64,000 nucleotides of DNA from Armigeres subalbatus (lineage: Eukaryota; Arthropoda; Insecta; Diptera; Culicidae). Below the pieces are notes generated by a model, which had not been told where the DNA came from, ran no database searches, and worked only from the letters and a program-made list of their open reading frames with translations. The stretch covers positions 73,263,481 through 73,327,480 of the forward strand of contig NC_085141.1 in assembly GCF_024139115.2 (NCBI RefSeq), given 5' to 3'. How positions within the stretch are numbered: position 1 is the stretch's first letter; every line of letters starts with the position of its first letter. Made by a program: the position numbers and the translations under genes. Positions 10,531 to 22,719 of the stretch are shown here, in pieces.

Positions 10531-12910
10531 CAAAAAGTGAATCATTTTTAGACATTTATCTAGATCTTATTTGCTTAGGTTGTATTCGAAGCGAGATCCT
10601 GTAACAAGTTGTGTTCGATTGCAAATTTTACAACGAAAGAACATATCTATTTTTTCTTATTTGTTATTCGAAACATTCCACAGTCCACACCCACAATAGG
10701 CATCATCACCGCTACGAGAATTAATCTTAAACTGACTAATCACTTTTCTTGTTAGTGCTAGGATAAGTCGCTAGAAACATAATGCACCAACAAGCATGTT
10801 CTGGCCCATAAACGTAAGTTTTCATTGTAATGCATGACTCTGATCTGATAGAAAAACAAACATATTCGCTTTAAAATGATTAATTAACGTCAGTCCAAGA
10901 TCAATATTGTTATTATAACATATAAATTTATTAGCTTCCCAGTCGGATGCTGGTTCGTCTCAGTTCAGATAAATATTATTTAACTGCAAATACGATCAAC
11001 AAACAACCGAGGAACAAGCAATTCCATGTTTGCATAAAACACACAAACTGAACTGCATTATGCACCGCGTGTTTGCACCATTCATGCTTCCCAACCACCC
11101 ATCAGCAGTGAATCTATTCGCTGTTCAATTTCTGTGCAAATTTATATGGCATCGTACTTGTTTTCAAATGGAAGCGTCATGTACAACGAATTGCACATAC
11201 ACTGCAGAGCAGCCGTATATTATCATCATTATTACAAACGCAATTTCAAATGGGCGCTCGGAAGATACGTGATACCCGCAACGACCCTCGTTCGTGATGA
11301 TTCAATTTAAGTTTTATCTCCAACTTGACACTGACGACACCACAGTCAACCAGTACCCATGGCCCATGTTGCAGCCACGAGCAAATGGGAAAATCTGCCC
11401 GTTTATGCTGTACCTAATAATATTGGACTCGCATATCTTGCCAGGATGCCATAAGCCAAAGTGCCATTGCTTGATTTCCCGATGTGATTCTCTTCCAGGG
11501 GTGTGGAAACTTTCCTGGATCATTGAGTTTTTACTGAGTTTAACTGAATGTGAATTTCTTTCTTGCACTGCATTGGCCATGACAACTCACCTATGTTGAA
11601 TAAGGTGTATATATGCGTATTCGATCTCTAAAATCAACATTTTTTTTTGTGCATTAGCCGAAAGGAAAAAATACACCTTGTTTTTGAAGAAAAACATTAA
11701 GATTGAAGAGATTGGAAATTGTTATAAAATTTGATATCAGTTTCAAAAGAATTAATGAAACTAATTGCGCAGCTGGACCACAGATTACTTAGTGAAGTGC
11801 CTTTCTAATCAAAAATGCTTCGATGGCATTCCACCATTAAATTAGTTTACGTAAGGCGGCTCCACTTCTCTGGATTGGATGCAATGACCATTGTAACGTG
11901 ATTCATTCCAAGTGCCTTGTTCATTAGCTCATTTTCTTCCATCTACTGGTCACTGAAACGATATCTCTTTAGGTATTTCGATTGGCAATTAATCGAAGAA
12001 ATTGCTGCAAAATTACGTTCTGGGGAAGTCAGCACGTCCTCGATATTCAAGTGAGAATCGGGTGCAACGCAATAAATTTAAAAGTGACATTTTCTCGATT
12101 GCTAATGACTAATAGGTGCTGCGTTTTGCATTTTTTATTTAGTAACTATCATGAGATGAACGAAAACGTTCTTTTTCCACCAACAAGCATTCTGATTTCC
12201 TTCTACTTTCTGATATTCACTAGAGTTGGTCTAGTGATGATTATCAAAAGTAGATGTAATTTATATTCATAATCTTGAAGCGTAAATTTCAATTGATTAG
12301 CAGCCACTTCAAATTGTTCAGACGAAAGCAAGAAATATTGAATGTTGCCATCCTTAAATTGATTTGCATGAGCACCTCGCATTGTTATTGTAAGGTTTAC
12401 CTTTATAGGTACAGTTCCAGGACCCCATCAATTGGCTCCATCATGCAGCACTCACTTATACGCATCAACATCGGTATTCAACCTGTCTCAAATTGCTTTC
12501 AAGATTGGCAGGCTCACTCAGCCGTGGGATCGATAGGGTTGAGTTTTTCCTTTTTTCCTGATTTGTCGTCGAGTTGATATTTCACAAAGAAGAAAAATGG
12601 CAAAAAAGGAAAGTGGTTAGCATATTTTTTGCTCAACTCATCGCTTTGATGGGATAGATTGCTCGTTATTGGGGAAGGTATGGAATACGGATGATTGCTG
12701 ACGACTAGGGTGAATGTTCTCAAATTTATCTATTTGACTAATTTAAGATAATTATTAGCACTGAATTTAAATTATTTCGCTAAAACCAACCCTATGTACT
12801 ACAATCGAGGAACAAAAACTATTAAATTATTTCCAGATCACGTTTCTTCCGAAATAGAGTGTATGACTGAAAAAATATTAACTTTTGAAATAAAAAAACT
12901 CAACTTAATT
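10531..12910. other. Repeat-poor intergenic stretch
   Basis: No inverted-repeat ends, tandem repeats, transposon protein traces or long frames were found. Base composition is more balanced around 11020-11600 and 12395-12560 than in neighbouring AT-rich DNA. It could be single-copy sequence with regulatory content, but nothing specific is supported. Confidence 0.35.
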
Positions 12911-12913
12911 CAC

Positions 12914-13314
12914 TGAGTAGTGATATTGCCTTTCTCGCATTTAGCCAAGACACCAACCTTATATGGTGAATATGGTTCGATGTACCATTTTCTTTATAAC
13001 TTTTAAACGCAACGGTCGATCGTTTTTAAATTCAATAGTGATCAACTAGCCTTTGCTACCTGTCGAATGAAACTTGTTGCGAAAAAAATGGGTTAAGGAT
13101 TACTATAAGAAAAGTTGTCTAAGGTTTTTCTCAGCTTTTGTGCACACACATACACACACACACACATACACACGGACAGACAGACATTTGTTCAGCTGGT
13201 CGAACTGAGTCGAATGGTATATAACACTGTGGGTCTCAGAAGCTTCTATAAAAAGTTCGTTTTCGGAGTGAAATGATAGCCTTTCGGTACAACTTTGTTG
13301 TTCGAGAAAGGCAC
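12914..13314. mobile_element. Repeat element with GCCTTTCTCG ... CGAGAAAGGC ends
   Basis: Near its ends lie TATTGCCTTTCTCGC (about 12927) and its inverted counterpart CGAGAAAGGC (about 13303). The interior holds a CA-rich microsatellite (13140-13180) and GACAGACAGACA. A partial inverted copy is at 5981-6380. No protein coding was seen. Exact boundaries and TSD were not resolved. Confidence 0.55.
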
Positions 13315-13748
13315 AAAACGATTCGTTTCATCGATGTATGCGCATTTTTTGATAGTAACTGTGAACCTTCACCTTGTTATCATTAAAACACAAAATAAAC
13401 AAGTAAACAAATTAACCATTCATGATGTTGTTCTTGAAGGGCAAAATTCGCAACTCTATCAACTTTTTTTGGAAGTGCGAACTTAACCAAACCATGAAAC
13501 GGTGCCGGAAACTTTCTCCTCACTCGAGAAAGAGCAGTCTTTCAAATTGCCGCTAGTCTCTTCTCACTTCTAAAAGTCGTTCATTAGTTTTTCTCATCTT
13601 GAAGGAGATGTGTATTTGTCGACATTCAGACAACAAGTTGTTTCAAGTTTCCTTATAAAAAGGATTAAGATTCCGATGATTCTGAGATTATTCATATACC
13701 TATATTAAAAATAATTCTTTCAATGCGAGCAGGTTTAAAATTTTGAAA
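13315..13748. other. Unassigned AT-rich DNA
   Basis: No gene or clear repeat seen. Confidence 0.35.
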
Positions 13749-13771
13749 TGAAATTTAGGATTTTTAGAAAG

Positions 13772-14529
13772 CTTGCTTGAGCTGAAGCTTGATTGACTGC
13801 TCGTAGCTGCTACTCCATTATGACCAGATCAGCTGTTCTGCACAGGGAACCAACAGATGTTTGCTTGGGACTAGCACACATCTTCAATGTACAAGTACTG
13901 GTGATCTCATTTGTTAGGTCATACTGGCGCCTGCCACGTCAGAATGCAAGTCAATGTAGGGAAGGGGGAGGAAATGATAATGCAATCACTCGCCCATTGC
14001 AAGCCGAATATACCTCTGCACTTGCCACGGAGTTCATGCGGAATTTGTTGAAATTTTTGGGTTAGGTTCGAGAGGCAGAGGTCCGTCTTGGTTAACGAGC
14101 TGCCAATGTGATAGATAGGAGAAAGCAACTGATGGAATTTCTAATTGGATGTAGGAAACGAGCTCTATAGTTCATTTCCAATTCTAGCAGATTACTGTTA
14201 GAATACTCAAGTTGAAGGTATAGGAATATTAATGGAAACGGTTTGGAAGTCCATTTCCAGTTCTAGCGATTGCTAGAACATGAGAAATATAGAGAAAGAT
14301 ACAAAGACCTAGGATTGAACCCACGACCTCCTGCGTATGAGGCAGAAGCAGTAGCCATATGACTACCAAGCCCGTTTTACAAAAGCCAACACGCACTGAA
14401 CTGATTAACTTTATTACCGGCCGCGCAATGCAAAACCCAAAATTTCGGCAAATCGCGCGATCGTTCTGCCGTCCGAAACAAGAGCCAACACGCACTGAAC
14501 TGATTAACTTTATTCCCGGCCGCGCAATC
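13772..14529 (-). mobile_element. tRNA-promoter retroposon, copy 2 (758 bp)
   Basis: Second copy of the 9036-9737 family. It is flanked by a 23-bp direct repeat with one mismatch (13749-13771 and 14530-14552, TGAAATTTA(G/A)GATTTTTAG...). The A-box-like GGTAGTCATATGGC complement is at 14354-14368 and the B-box complement GGATTGAACC at 14312-14321. Relative to copy 1 the 5' part carries an extra duplication: a ~47-bp segment starting AGCCAACACGCACTGAACTG occurs at 14384 and again at 14483. Confidence 0.75.
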
Positions 14530-14696
14530 TGAAATTTAAGATTTTTAGAAAGATGTGAAAATTTAAAACTTAATCCTAGCAACATACATATGAGATAATC
14601 CAAGGATTGCAAACAAAATAAAGGCCCACATTCTGATGTAACCCCTCAAACGATTATTCATATTCTTTCAATCACGAATTCAATTCTCTTCGATAG

Positions 14697-15110
14697 AGTA
14701 GAGTGGGGCAAGAGTGCGCGTGGGGTAAGAGTACGTTTTCGATTTTATTAAGTAATAAAAAAAGATAAACTAGCAGCACTGCATCAGTTTGACAGGTATT
14801 CTGACCAACTTTCATCATGTGTAATTGTGAACGATTTGAATAAACAACAAGGGAGACATTGAGTTAGATTACTTTTTGGTCATTTTACCAAAAATAATTG
14901 TGTTTCCGCAACTAGTATTTCGTTACCATAAATACGTTCAATCAGATGAACATTATACAATTTTGATAACCTATTGTATAGAGTACTTCATGTTGCAGAA
15001 CACCAATCCGGTTGGTTTTCCAAGAAGTCAAAACCATTACCTGAATAAATTTTGGGGCTGTGGGGTAAAAGTACGCAGGTACGGGTGGGGCAAGAGTACG
15101 CATGTGAATG
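14697..15110. repeat. GGGGCAAGAGTACGC-motif repeat
   Basis: The phrase GTGGGG(C/T)AA(G/A)AGT(A/G)CGC occurs near 14704, 14721, 15059 and 15085. It may mark the ends of a non-autonomous element, but no clean inverted ends or TSD were seen. Confidence 0.4.
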
Positions 15111-15995
15111 TTCAAGTTCTGATGTCAAACCCGTATCTCCCGCCGAAATAGGGCTTCCAATTTTCCCGGGAAATAAATTTGAGCGCTTTAATCGACAGAA
15201 AATTATTAAGAATTATTATCATACATTAATATTGGGGCGCAGATTATTTCGCCATAGAACTGTTTGAAAGTCGACTTTGCTGCTGCTGCTACATTATAAA
15301 AGTAAGAAACTAGCCAATTTATATTTCATGTAACTTTATCTTTTTTTTATTCTTATTCGGTTGAATTAAAATGAATAAATTATTCCGACTTTTGTTTTAT
15401 ATTTATAATTTTCTACAAGTAAAATGCATTCTTCTTCTGTGTCTTTCACAACAATTTCTTTAATTTCATCAACGACATCCATGAAGTCATCTAAATTATC
15501 AGAGGTTGAATAACTATTTGAATCTTCAAATATCATAAAATTGGGGAAGGACCGTTTGGCCGAATGCCACTAGGCCGAATATAACGTTAGGAATATTAGA
15601 ATTAGAATTAAATGGGATTGTACAAACTCGTCTTATGACAAGTTTTAATAATATTTAAAACAATTTTTACAAATATAATCTTTTTTTTTGTAACATTTCT
15701 ACTCACAATTTCAGTTTGTTCTCCTCTTTCAACTTCCGTCTCAATCGTCCACTTAGACTTGTCTGCCTGTTCTACTCGCTTTCTGTGTCATTCGTCTAAT
15801 TGTCGTCTAATTAGTCCGTGGGCTGTCTATAATACTTTGAGCACCACTGTGCTGTCCTGCGTCAGAGTGTACTTAAATGTTATCTGCTGACCAGTTTCCA
15901 CGTAATTCACTCTAATCACAAATACAATCTTGATTTAATTCACTGTTCAACACTCCTCTGGCAATAAATTTTTTTTTGCTTCGCTACTAATCCTA
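15111..15995. other. Unassigned AT-rich DNA with a GTTTGGCCGAA patch
   Basis: Near 15548-15582 lies CCGTTTGGCCGAATGCCACT and AGGCCGAAT, related to the larger array at 16436. The rest shows no gene or repeat that I can name. Confidence 0.35.
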
Positions 15996-16269
15996 CACAC
16001 AAAAAAATGTTGCGGTCGAAACTACCATTCGAGGGTTAATTTAAGAATACGCACCGACGATTTTCAACAGACAACAAACCCGTTTGATTTAACTATGCGC
16101 GCAGTAAAAATCAACTGTGGTCCTGGTGGAATGTTGTTACATGAACTGAATCAGTGGTGAATTTGTCCGAATGCATGGTTAATTTAACTGAAAATTTGTG
16201 GTTGTTTTAAAAACATGGCGTGGCGTAGTCTACAAAATAGTAATTGTTACCATGGAATTTTTTTCTGTG
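15996..16269. mobile_element. MITE with CACACAAAAAAAT ends, TA TSD
   Basis: The left end CACACAAAAAAATGTTG and the reverse-complemented right end CACAGAAAAAAATTCC pair, and TA lies just outside each end (15994-15995 and 16270-16271). 274 bp, non-coding. Confidence 0.5.
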
Positions 16270-16435
16270 TATTTACTCAACCATTTGTTTATATTTTTCC
16301 TTTTACTCCTTGAACGTATATGTTTATCCCTCGCTTGAATTCCATCACTCACTCTCACCATCATATCAGTTGTTAACTGACATTTACCTAATCGGCCAAA
16401 TGTTGGTTGTGACGCGGCTGCGTCTGGACAGGGTT

Positions 16436-16745
16436 GCCAGAATAGGGTCGTTTGGCCGAAAGAGTTGTTTGGCCGAAAGAGTCATTAGGCCAAAAGGGTC
16501 ATTAGGCCGAAAGGGTTATTTGGCCGAAAAGGTCGTTTGGCAGAAAGGGTCGTTTGGCCGAAAGGGCCGTTTGGTCGAAAGGGTCGTTTGGCCTAAAGAA
16601 TCATTTGGATGAAAGAGTCATTTGAAGTGAGAAATGAGGAGTGATAAAACAGACGTCTCACTACTTACTTCACGCTTCTCACTTTTTACGGTCAAATGAC
16701 CCTTTCGGCCAAATGCCCTTTCGACCAAATAACCCTTTCGGGAAC
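16436..16745. repeat. GGCCGAAAGGGTCRTTT tandem repeat with inverted partner
   Basis: About eight diverged ~21-bp units of GTTTGGCCGAAAGGGTC (16436-16620) are followed after a short spacer by the reverse complement form GACCCTTTCGGCCAAAT (16690-16740). The arrangement can fold back. The open frame over the first half just translates the repeat. Confidence 0.75.
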
Positions 16746-16779
16746 ATCCGAAGATTTGAGACTATTTTTTTATTTCTTT

Positions 16780-16886
16780 CCCGAGCAGCACACATGTGGT
16801 ACAGCAGTTTCTGATACCTATATTCAACCAAATTTAGTCACATTTGAGTTGCAACAACCAAATTGGTTGAAATTGTGCTGCTAGGG
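16780..16886 (+). mobile_element. 107-bp MITE, copy 1
   Basis: Ends CCCGAGCAGCACACATGT and (reverse complement of right end) CCCTAGCAGCACAAT. Flanking dinucleotide TT on both sides. Exactly 107 bp, like the other three copies. Confidence 0.8.
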
Positions 16887-17335
16887 TTGTCATAATGATT
16901 TATTAAATGAGTATAAAGAGTGCAAACACGAGCTTCAATAGTTTGCACTAGCTATCGGTCACGCAAGTACAGAGTTCTGCGCGTCCGTTCGATAGTCCAA
17001 AACGCGAGTCTCTTCAGTTTTCATTAGTCACCGGGCATGCATGGTTCAACTTTTTTTGTGGCAAGACAGCGAATTAGTGTTATTTCCCATCCCATAGATC
17101 GCATCACTTACCGAAATTATCCTTTGTAACTAAAACTGTACCGTAAGGACGTGGCTGGCGCCGTTTTTGACTTTAGATATTTGAGCTCTCGGAACGTATA
17201 CTACATTGAGAATGGGTAGCCTCATTTATTGAGTTCTCTGTACAATTTAGCAAGATCTACTCAATCACGGAATAGCAACTACGAATTGTGTATTTGTGCG
17301 GTCATAATGCTTATGCTCATGATATCTGAGACTAA
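16887..17335. other. Unassigned DNA
   Basis: No repeat ends or coding traces seen. Confidence 0.35.
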
Positions 17336-17790
17336 TTAAATTTCTGGAGGAATATCCGAAGGAATTCGTAAGAAAAACGAAGGAGTTCCTGGATGATGTT
17401 GTATAGAAATTCCGAAGGGATTTCTTATGAAGTTACTGGAAGAAATTTTTTGAGAAATTTCTGAAATAATTGCTGAATGCATCAAAGCAATTTCCATAAG
17501 ACATTTTCTGAAGGAATTCTCCTGAGGGAATTCTGGAAGTTTTCCCTGATACAATTTCCATAGATATTGCCGAAGAATTTCCCGAAGGAATTCCGACAAA
17601 GAAATTCTTTGAATAATTCGTAAAAAATATTTCGAAGAAGTTCTCAAGACGCAAGTTTGTCTAAATGTTTTTAAAATGATTTCTTATAGGATTTTTTCAA
17701 GGAATATCTTAATTCATTTCCAAAATAATTTCTAGATCTATTTCCTAAGCAATTTCCTGATACTTTGCCGAAAGAATCTCTGCGAGAGAC
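17336..17790. repeat. GGAATTTC/GAAATTCC low-complexity stretch
   Basis: Irregular repetition of AGGAATT, CCGAAGGAATT and TTTCTG. Similar stretches occur at 19890-20290, 20380-20600, 30590-30900 and 44755-45060, suggesting an old, diverged satellite family. Reverse-strand frames across it are by-products. 17791-18104 shows nothing clear. Confidence 0.6.
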
Positions 17791-18104
17791 TCCGAACGAA
17801 TTTTTGGACGAATCAGCATTAGCATTGGGCATTTCGCACAAACTCGTCAGTCATACAAGGCTGGACTATTGTATGAGAATAGCATCACTTTCATTCGTTA
17901 CCACAGATATTGATTTTGGGACTAATCACTATCTCTTAGATAAAAGCAATACACTCTCTTATAGTCGAGATCTGTCCTGGCCACGTCTTTAGGAATGCTG
18001 AGGAAGGGGAAGTTAGTTAGACACGTACTCAGGGAGGTTAATGAGGAGGGTTATAACAGTAGGAATCGTTTTCGTAGAACGTGAAACATAGAAAGAACTA
18101 AAAT

Positions 18105-18167
18105 AAATATATAAAGTAGGAAAGTGACGAACCCACGACCTCCTGTGTATAAGGCAGAAGCGGTAGC
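18105..18167 (-). mobile_element. tRNA-like SINE fragment
   Basis: Minus strand reads TCTAGTGGCTACCGCTTCTG, then GTCGTGGGTTCGTCAC, resembling the tRNA-like head of the 9036 and 13772 retroposons. It is interrupted by the hAT-like element; its TSD copy and a few more bases resume at 19869. Confidence 0.5.
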
Positions 18168-18399
18168 CACTAGACCAGCGGTTCTCAACCTTTTTCGTAA
18201 CAGGTATCCCTTCTAACTTTTGCATACTTTGAGGTACCCCCTTTTATGGTATAAATGAAAATAAGTATAAATAAGGTATATGAAAAATGGACCTGAAAAC
18301 TAACAGGATGTAAAACTCTTCATAAAGTTGGTTGATCTTTTCATTAGTACGTGAAATGATTTTTATTAGGTTTATACATTCCTACAGGATTTGTCTCCT

Positions 18400-19480
18400 A
18401 AAAAAAGCTTCTGCGCATCTTGAAAAGAGCCTTCCGAGCTTCTTGAAGGGAGGCTTCCGAAAGGCGACTTTAAAGCCCTTGAAAGGGGGCTTCCGAGCTT
18501 GTTGATGGGAGCCTTCCGAAGAAGGCTTCCACGCCTCTTGAAAGGTGATTATCGAGCCGCTTTCAAAATGCTTCTGAGCCTCATGAAAGTAGGGTTCCAG
18601 ATTTCCAGAAAGAACAATTTCAAGCCTCTTAAAAAAAGCTTTCAAGCCTCTAGAAAGGAGGCTTCCGAACCTCTTAAAAAGGGGTTTCCCGAGCCTCTTG
18701 AAGGAGCCTTCCGAGCATCATGAAAGAAGCTTTCCGAGTCTTCTGAAGGCAGCCTTCCGATCTTTTCGAAGGGAGGCTTCCGACCCACCTAAATAGAAGC
18801 TTCTGGGCATCTTGAAAGGACGCCACGGAGCCTCTTCAAAGTAGGCTTCCGCGATTCTTGAAAAGAGGCTTCCGAGCCTATTGAAGGGAGGATTCCGAGC
18901 CTCTTGATTTGAACCTTCCAACCCTAGTAGCACACTTGTTCCATATGGGTTACTGCAACTCATATGTGACCAGATTTAGTCACAATGAAGTTGCTGAAAC
19001 CATTTTTGTCTAACTTGTACTGCTCGAGAAGCCTTTGAAAGGCGGCTTCCGATGCTTTGAAAAGAAGGCTTCTGATCATCTTGAAAATACGCTTCTGAAC
19101 CTTTTGAAAGGAAATTCCGAGCCTCTTGAAGGAAAGTTTCCAAAGCTTACGAGTCTCTTTAGAGGATCCTTCCGAGCATATTGAAAGGAGCCTTCCAAGC
19201 ATTTTGGATGGAGCCTCCCGAACTTTTTGAAAGGAGCATTCCGAGCCCCTTGAAAGAGCCTTCCGAGCCTCTTCAAAGGAGCCTCCCAAACCTCTTGAAA
19301 GGAGGACACCGAATCTTTTTAAAAGAGGACTCTCAGCCTCTTCAAATTAAGCTTACGAACCTCTTGAAAAGAACCCCTAGAGTCTCTGGGAAAGTGGCTT
19401 TAAAAGAGGCTTCCGAGAATCGTAGAAGAATGCTTCCGATTCTCTTGCAACTAAGCAACTGAGCATTTCGGAAAAAAAAT
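18400..19480. repeat. Diverged satellite relic inside the hAT-like element
   Basis: Repeated GGCTTCCGAGCCTCTTGAAA with many substitutions and spacing changes. This is the reverse complement of the 2156-5980 monomer. It has drifted far from the homogeneous array. Several short frames on both strands derive from it. Confidence 0.85.
18922..19028 (-). mobile_element. 107-bp MITE, copy 2 (inverted)
   Basis: Ends CCCTAGTAGCACACTTGT and (reverse complement) CTCGAGCAGTACAAGT, flanked by AA on both sides. 107 bp, minus orientation relative to the other copies. It sits within the satellite relic. Confidence 0.78.
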
Positions 19481-19889
19481 CCTTCATGCCTCTTCGTACC
19501 TTCAAACTCAAGATTTTAGTTACAAAGCATATATAATCCAATATTTTGTTTTTATGCAAGATTTGAAAATTTTCAAAATTTATTCAGTAGACGTTTTGTC
19601 CTTTTGATTTTTTGTCGCACTGCCCTTCATACACTGTGCTGGTTGTGGAGGGCAGGATTCAATAAGTTTCGATTTACTGATAGCCATGCATATTATGTAC
19701 AAGACAAAGTTTAAAAATAAAAATAAATTACCCAATTATTAAAACTTTATCAGTAAGCTTTAAATGGAATTGTAATACATCCGCCATTACGCTTTGTTGT
19801 TCGAGGTACCCCTTGGGACCAGCGAAGGTACCCCCAGGGGTACATGTACCCCAGGTTGAGAACCGCTGCACTAGACCACCCTAGTCAGT

Positions 19890-20600
19890 TCCGCAGGAAT
19901 TCTTCGAGGAATGTTCAGAAAACTTCAAGAATTTCGAAAATTCCTTAAGAAGACCCTTCGGAAATTCCTTAAGAAATTCGTCCGGAAATTCCTGAAAGGA
20001 ATTCCGGCGGAATTATGGGAGGAATGCAATACCTGGAAGCATTTTTGAACATCTGAAAATTTGCTAAAGGAATTTCTGAAGAAAATTCCGGAGGAGTTTC
20101 CAAAAGAATGTTTAGGTAATTTGATGATGAAATTTGAAGTTCCTAGAGGGATTTCTGTATTTTTAGAATTTTTCGAGTATCTCCGATGTACATATTACTT
20201 AGAGAAATGTACGATGGAATTCCTGGAGAATCTTTTGAAGGTATGCCTGAAAGAACTTCTGGATGACTAACCAAATTAATTCCTGGGGGTATTTTTTTTT
20301 TTCAAAAAAATGTATGGAGGACTGTCCCAACGAACATTTGGATAAATAATCTCATGAATGGATGAATACTGGAGAAATTTCCGAAGCAACACATGAAGTT
20401 AATTCCTAAGGAATTCTTGAGAATATCCCGAGAAGTATGATGATGGATTGACTGCAATCCCGATATGTTTGGGGTTTTCGTTTTTGGCATGAAGTCTTAA
20501 TTCCAGATATAAAACAGTGTTTTATCTTACTACTGTCCGGATTTTCAATGGAATTCCCGAATTTATTCCTGGAAGAATATCCGAAGGGATTCCTTCTGGT
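19890..20600. repeat. GGAATTCC-type low-complexity stretch
   Basis: Degenerate repetition of GAAATTCCT, AGGAATT and TTCCGGA. Same type as 17336-17790. 20601-21420 and 21590-22600 are AT-rich with no features I can support. Confidence 0.5.
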
Positions 20601-21422
20601 ATGTCAATGTTCCAGTGCACTATGGGGAAAGTGGTGGCCAAAAATCAAAAATTTGCTTGCTTTGCATGACGTGTCTTGTATATCATGTGATAGGCGGATA
20701 GATCGAACCTAGATTCCCAAAATTTCAGCCCTCTGTGATGAAAACTCATTGCGCCACAGACATCAGACTTAGGAAAATTGTGAAAATTGTAGTAAAAATG
20801 CTTTTCAAACAAATGAAATTTTATCAGCGAATAACGGTCTAATTTTTGAATTTTATGCATCGTTTGAAAGATATTTGTCCAAACTATAAAATGAGTATAT
20901 TGTTGAGGGTACACGGGTAATAAAAATTGGAAAAAATGGGTAATTATTGAAACGGATTTTTTTAATTAATTTAGATTTTTTCGTTGTTAATTGCGGTTAT
21001 CGAGCATTACAAAAAACCCAGTTTAATCTAGTGGCGATGATGCCTTTCTCGTGCATCGTAAGATGAATTGAAAAAAATACATAAGAAAGGTCAAAAAAGC
21101 ACTTTAGGGGAATAGATCGCATTTTTTCTAGCATGTTGCATGTTTTTTGGTTTGCTCTGGAAAACGCAAGTGAATTTTGTTTTGGATTCCGAGATGCTTG
21201 TCCTTTAAATGTCAAATTTAGTCTTAAAAATGTTACACACTTAATTATTATTTTTGTTAAAATAGGGAAAAAACGGACCAAAAATTATCATTCCATATAG
21301 AAACTGTATCTACTAACTGGACATTAATTATAATTAAATTTGGTTAAGTTTTAAGAGAAAGTTAATAACAAAAATTTATTATGACAATTTATCATTAGAA
21401 AATTATGTTTAATTTTTTAGTA

Positions 21423-21581
21423 GGGGAACTGCTCCTTGATTTCATCTCATGACTCCGATGTTCATCTAATCAAAAACAAAGCAGTGAAAAGGTATTTGAT
21501 CTAGAAGCGCTGAAATTGGTGCCGTATTTCTTTGTTTTGCGATGGAATAAATGAGTGAGATGGGGATCCGAACAGTTTCCC
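21423..21581. mobile_element. MITE with GGGGAACTG ends, TA TSD
   Basis: The left end GGGGAACTGCTCC pairs imperfectly with the reverse-complemented right end GGGAAACTGTTCGG, with TA outside both. 159 bp, non-coding. Confidence 0.45.
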
Positions 21582-22719
21582 TATATTCATCCCTTAACTT
21601 AATTAAATGTTTTGATATGTGTTCAGTAAAAATAATGGAAACATATTAAAAAATAACCCTGGTTCATTTGCACGGGCAAAATATCTCCAGAAGGCGGTGC
21701 AATTAAGTTTGTGTGGGGAGAGGGGGTGGAGGTTTGGAAGAGAAATATTTCTTCCCCAAAATACCTGATTTAAAAAACAATACTCTTATACAACATATTT
21801 AAAACAAATGAGGAAACGGTCAGATCTTGATTAGGGGGGGGCAAAGGGAAGGCGGCTGGGCTTCCATCTGTTCCTCTCCTATTTAATTTTCTGCACAGCA
21901 ACCTTATTCTAGTTTTGATTTGCTGAACTGGCCCTAAAATTTAAATAAATTCAACTTGATTGTTCAAGAGTACGTAGCTCATTTCTGGAATAAATACTAG
22001 TTACACCTTCCGGATGCGATGAAAATACATAAATATGATTAATCTTATGTTAATCTTACAAGAATATTGTAAAAATGCAGAAAAACAAAAAAAATATTGA
22101 CCACCACTTTGCATGGAGCAGTGGTGGAAATCTGTGAACCTTGCTCACAAAACCAGAAGTAGGCAATGCAAAATACTCGCGAACACATGTTTTGCCTTTT
22201 TCTTGCTTACCTACTACTCGAAGAGAAAACAGAAAAACAAACCCCGAAAAATGTTCGTGGAGCCACGCGAGTCATTTGGGTTAAGCGGTGTTGAACTTAA
22301 TCTAGAATTAAAAAAACACCTAAATAAAGATTAAAAAAAAATCATTTGGGTTAATTTGCAAAATGTCATAAAACAACCTCGGAAGATGTTTATCTCGGAT
22401 GATCGAGCAAGAACACATTTGTTTATTGTTATTGTGTTCATCTCAAGTGAAATTAATCCATTGTATTCGAAGTAACCACAAAAACTCGCGACCGTGAATT
22501 TTACTCGCAAACAAAATACTGCCTTGCTTTTTGTGTTTGCTCTGCCCGTACTCGCGAACAAAGCAAGCGCCAGAAAAATGCAAGCGGTTCGCGCTAGTAT
22601 GGCATTTTATTTTTTTTTTTCTTTTTTTTTTAAACCAATTTTATTTGCTAATTATCTAATACATGCATTCATCTCTTAGACTAGGTGTTCCGTGTTTTCT
22701 TAACACTATCATCCTTATT

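Larger units (their letters stand above)
18176..19868 (+). mobile_element. hAT-like non-autonomous element, intact ends
   Basis: Perfect 15-bp TIRs, CAGCGGTTCTCAACC and its reverse complement, with the exact 8-bp TSD CACTAGAC at 18168-18175 and 19869-19876. Eight-base TSDs and CAG-type ends are standard for hAT transposons. No transposase is encoded; most of the interior is a degenerate array related to the satellite at 2.2-6.0 kb. It also contains a 107-bp MITE. Confidence 0.88.

Noticed and set aside
16244..16612. Small protein with repeated basic motifs
   Set aside because: The repeated part is the GGCCGAAAGGGTC tandem repeat and the start lies in a MITE; no homolog-like domain.
17336..17654. 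Minus-strand proteins of about 70-100 aa
   Set aside because: They translate the GGAATTTC low-complexity stretch.
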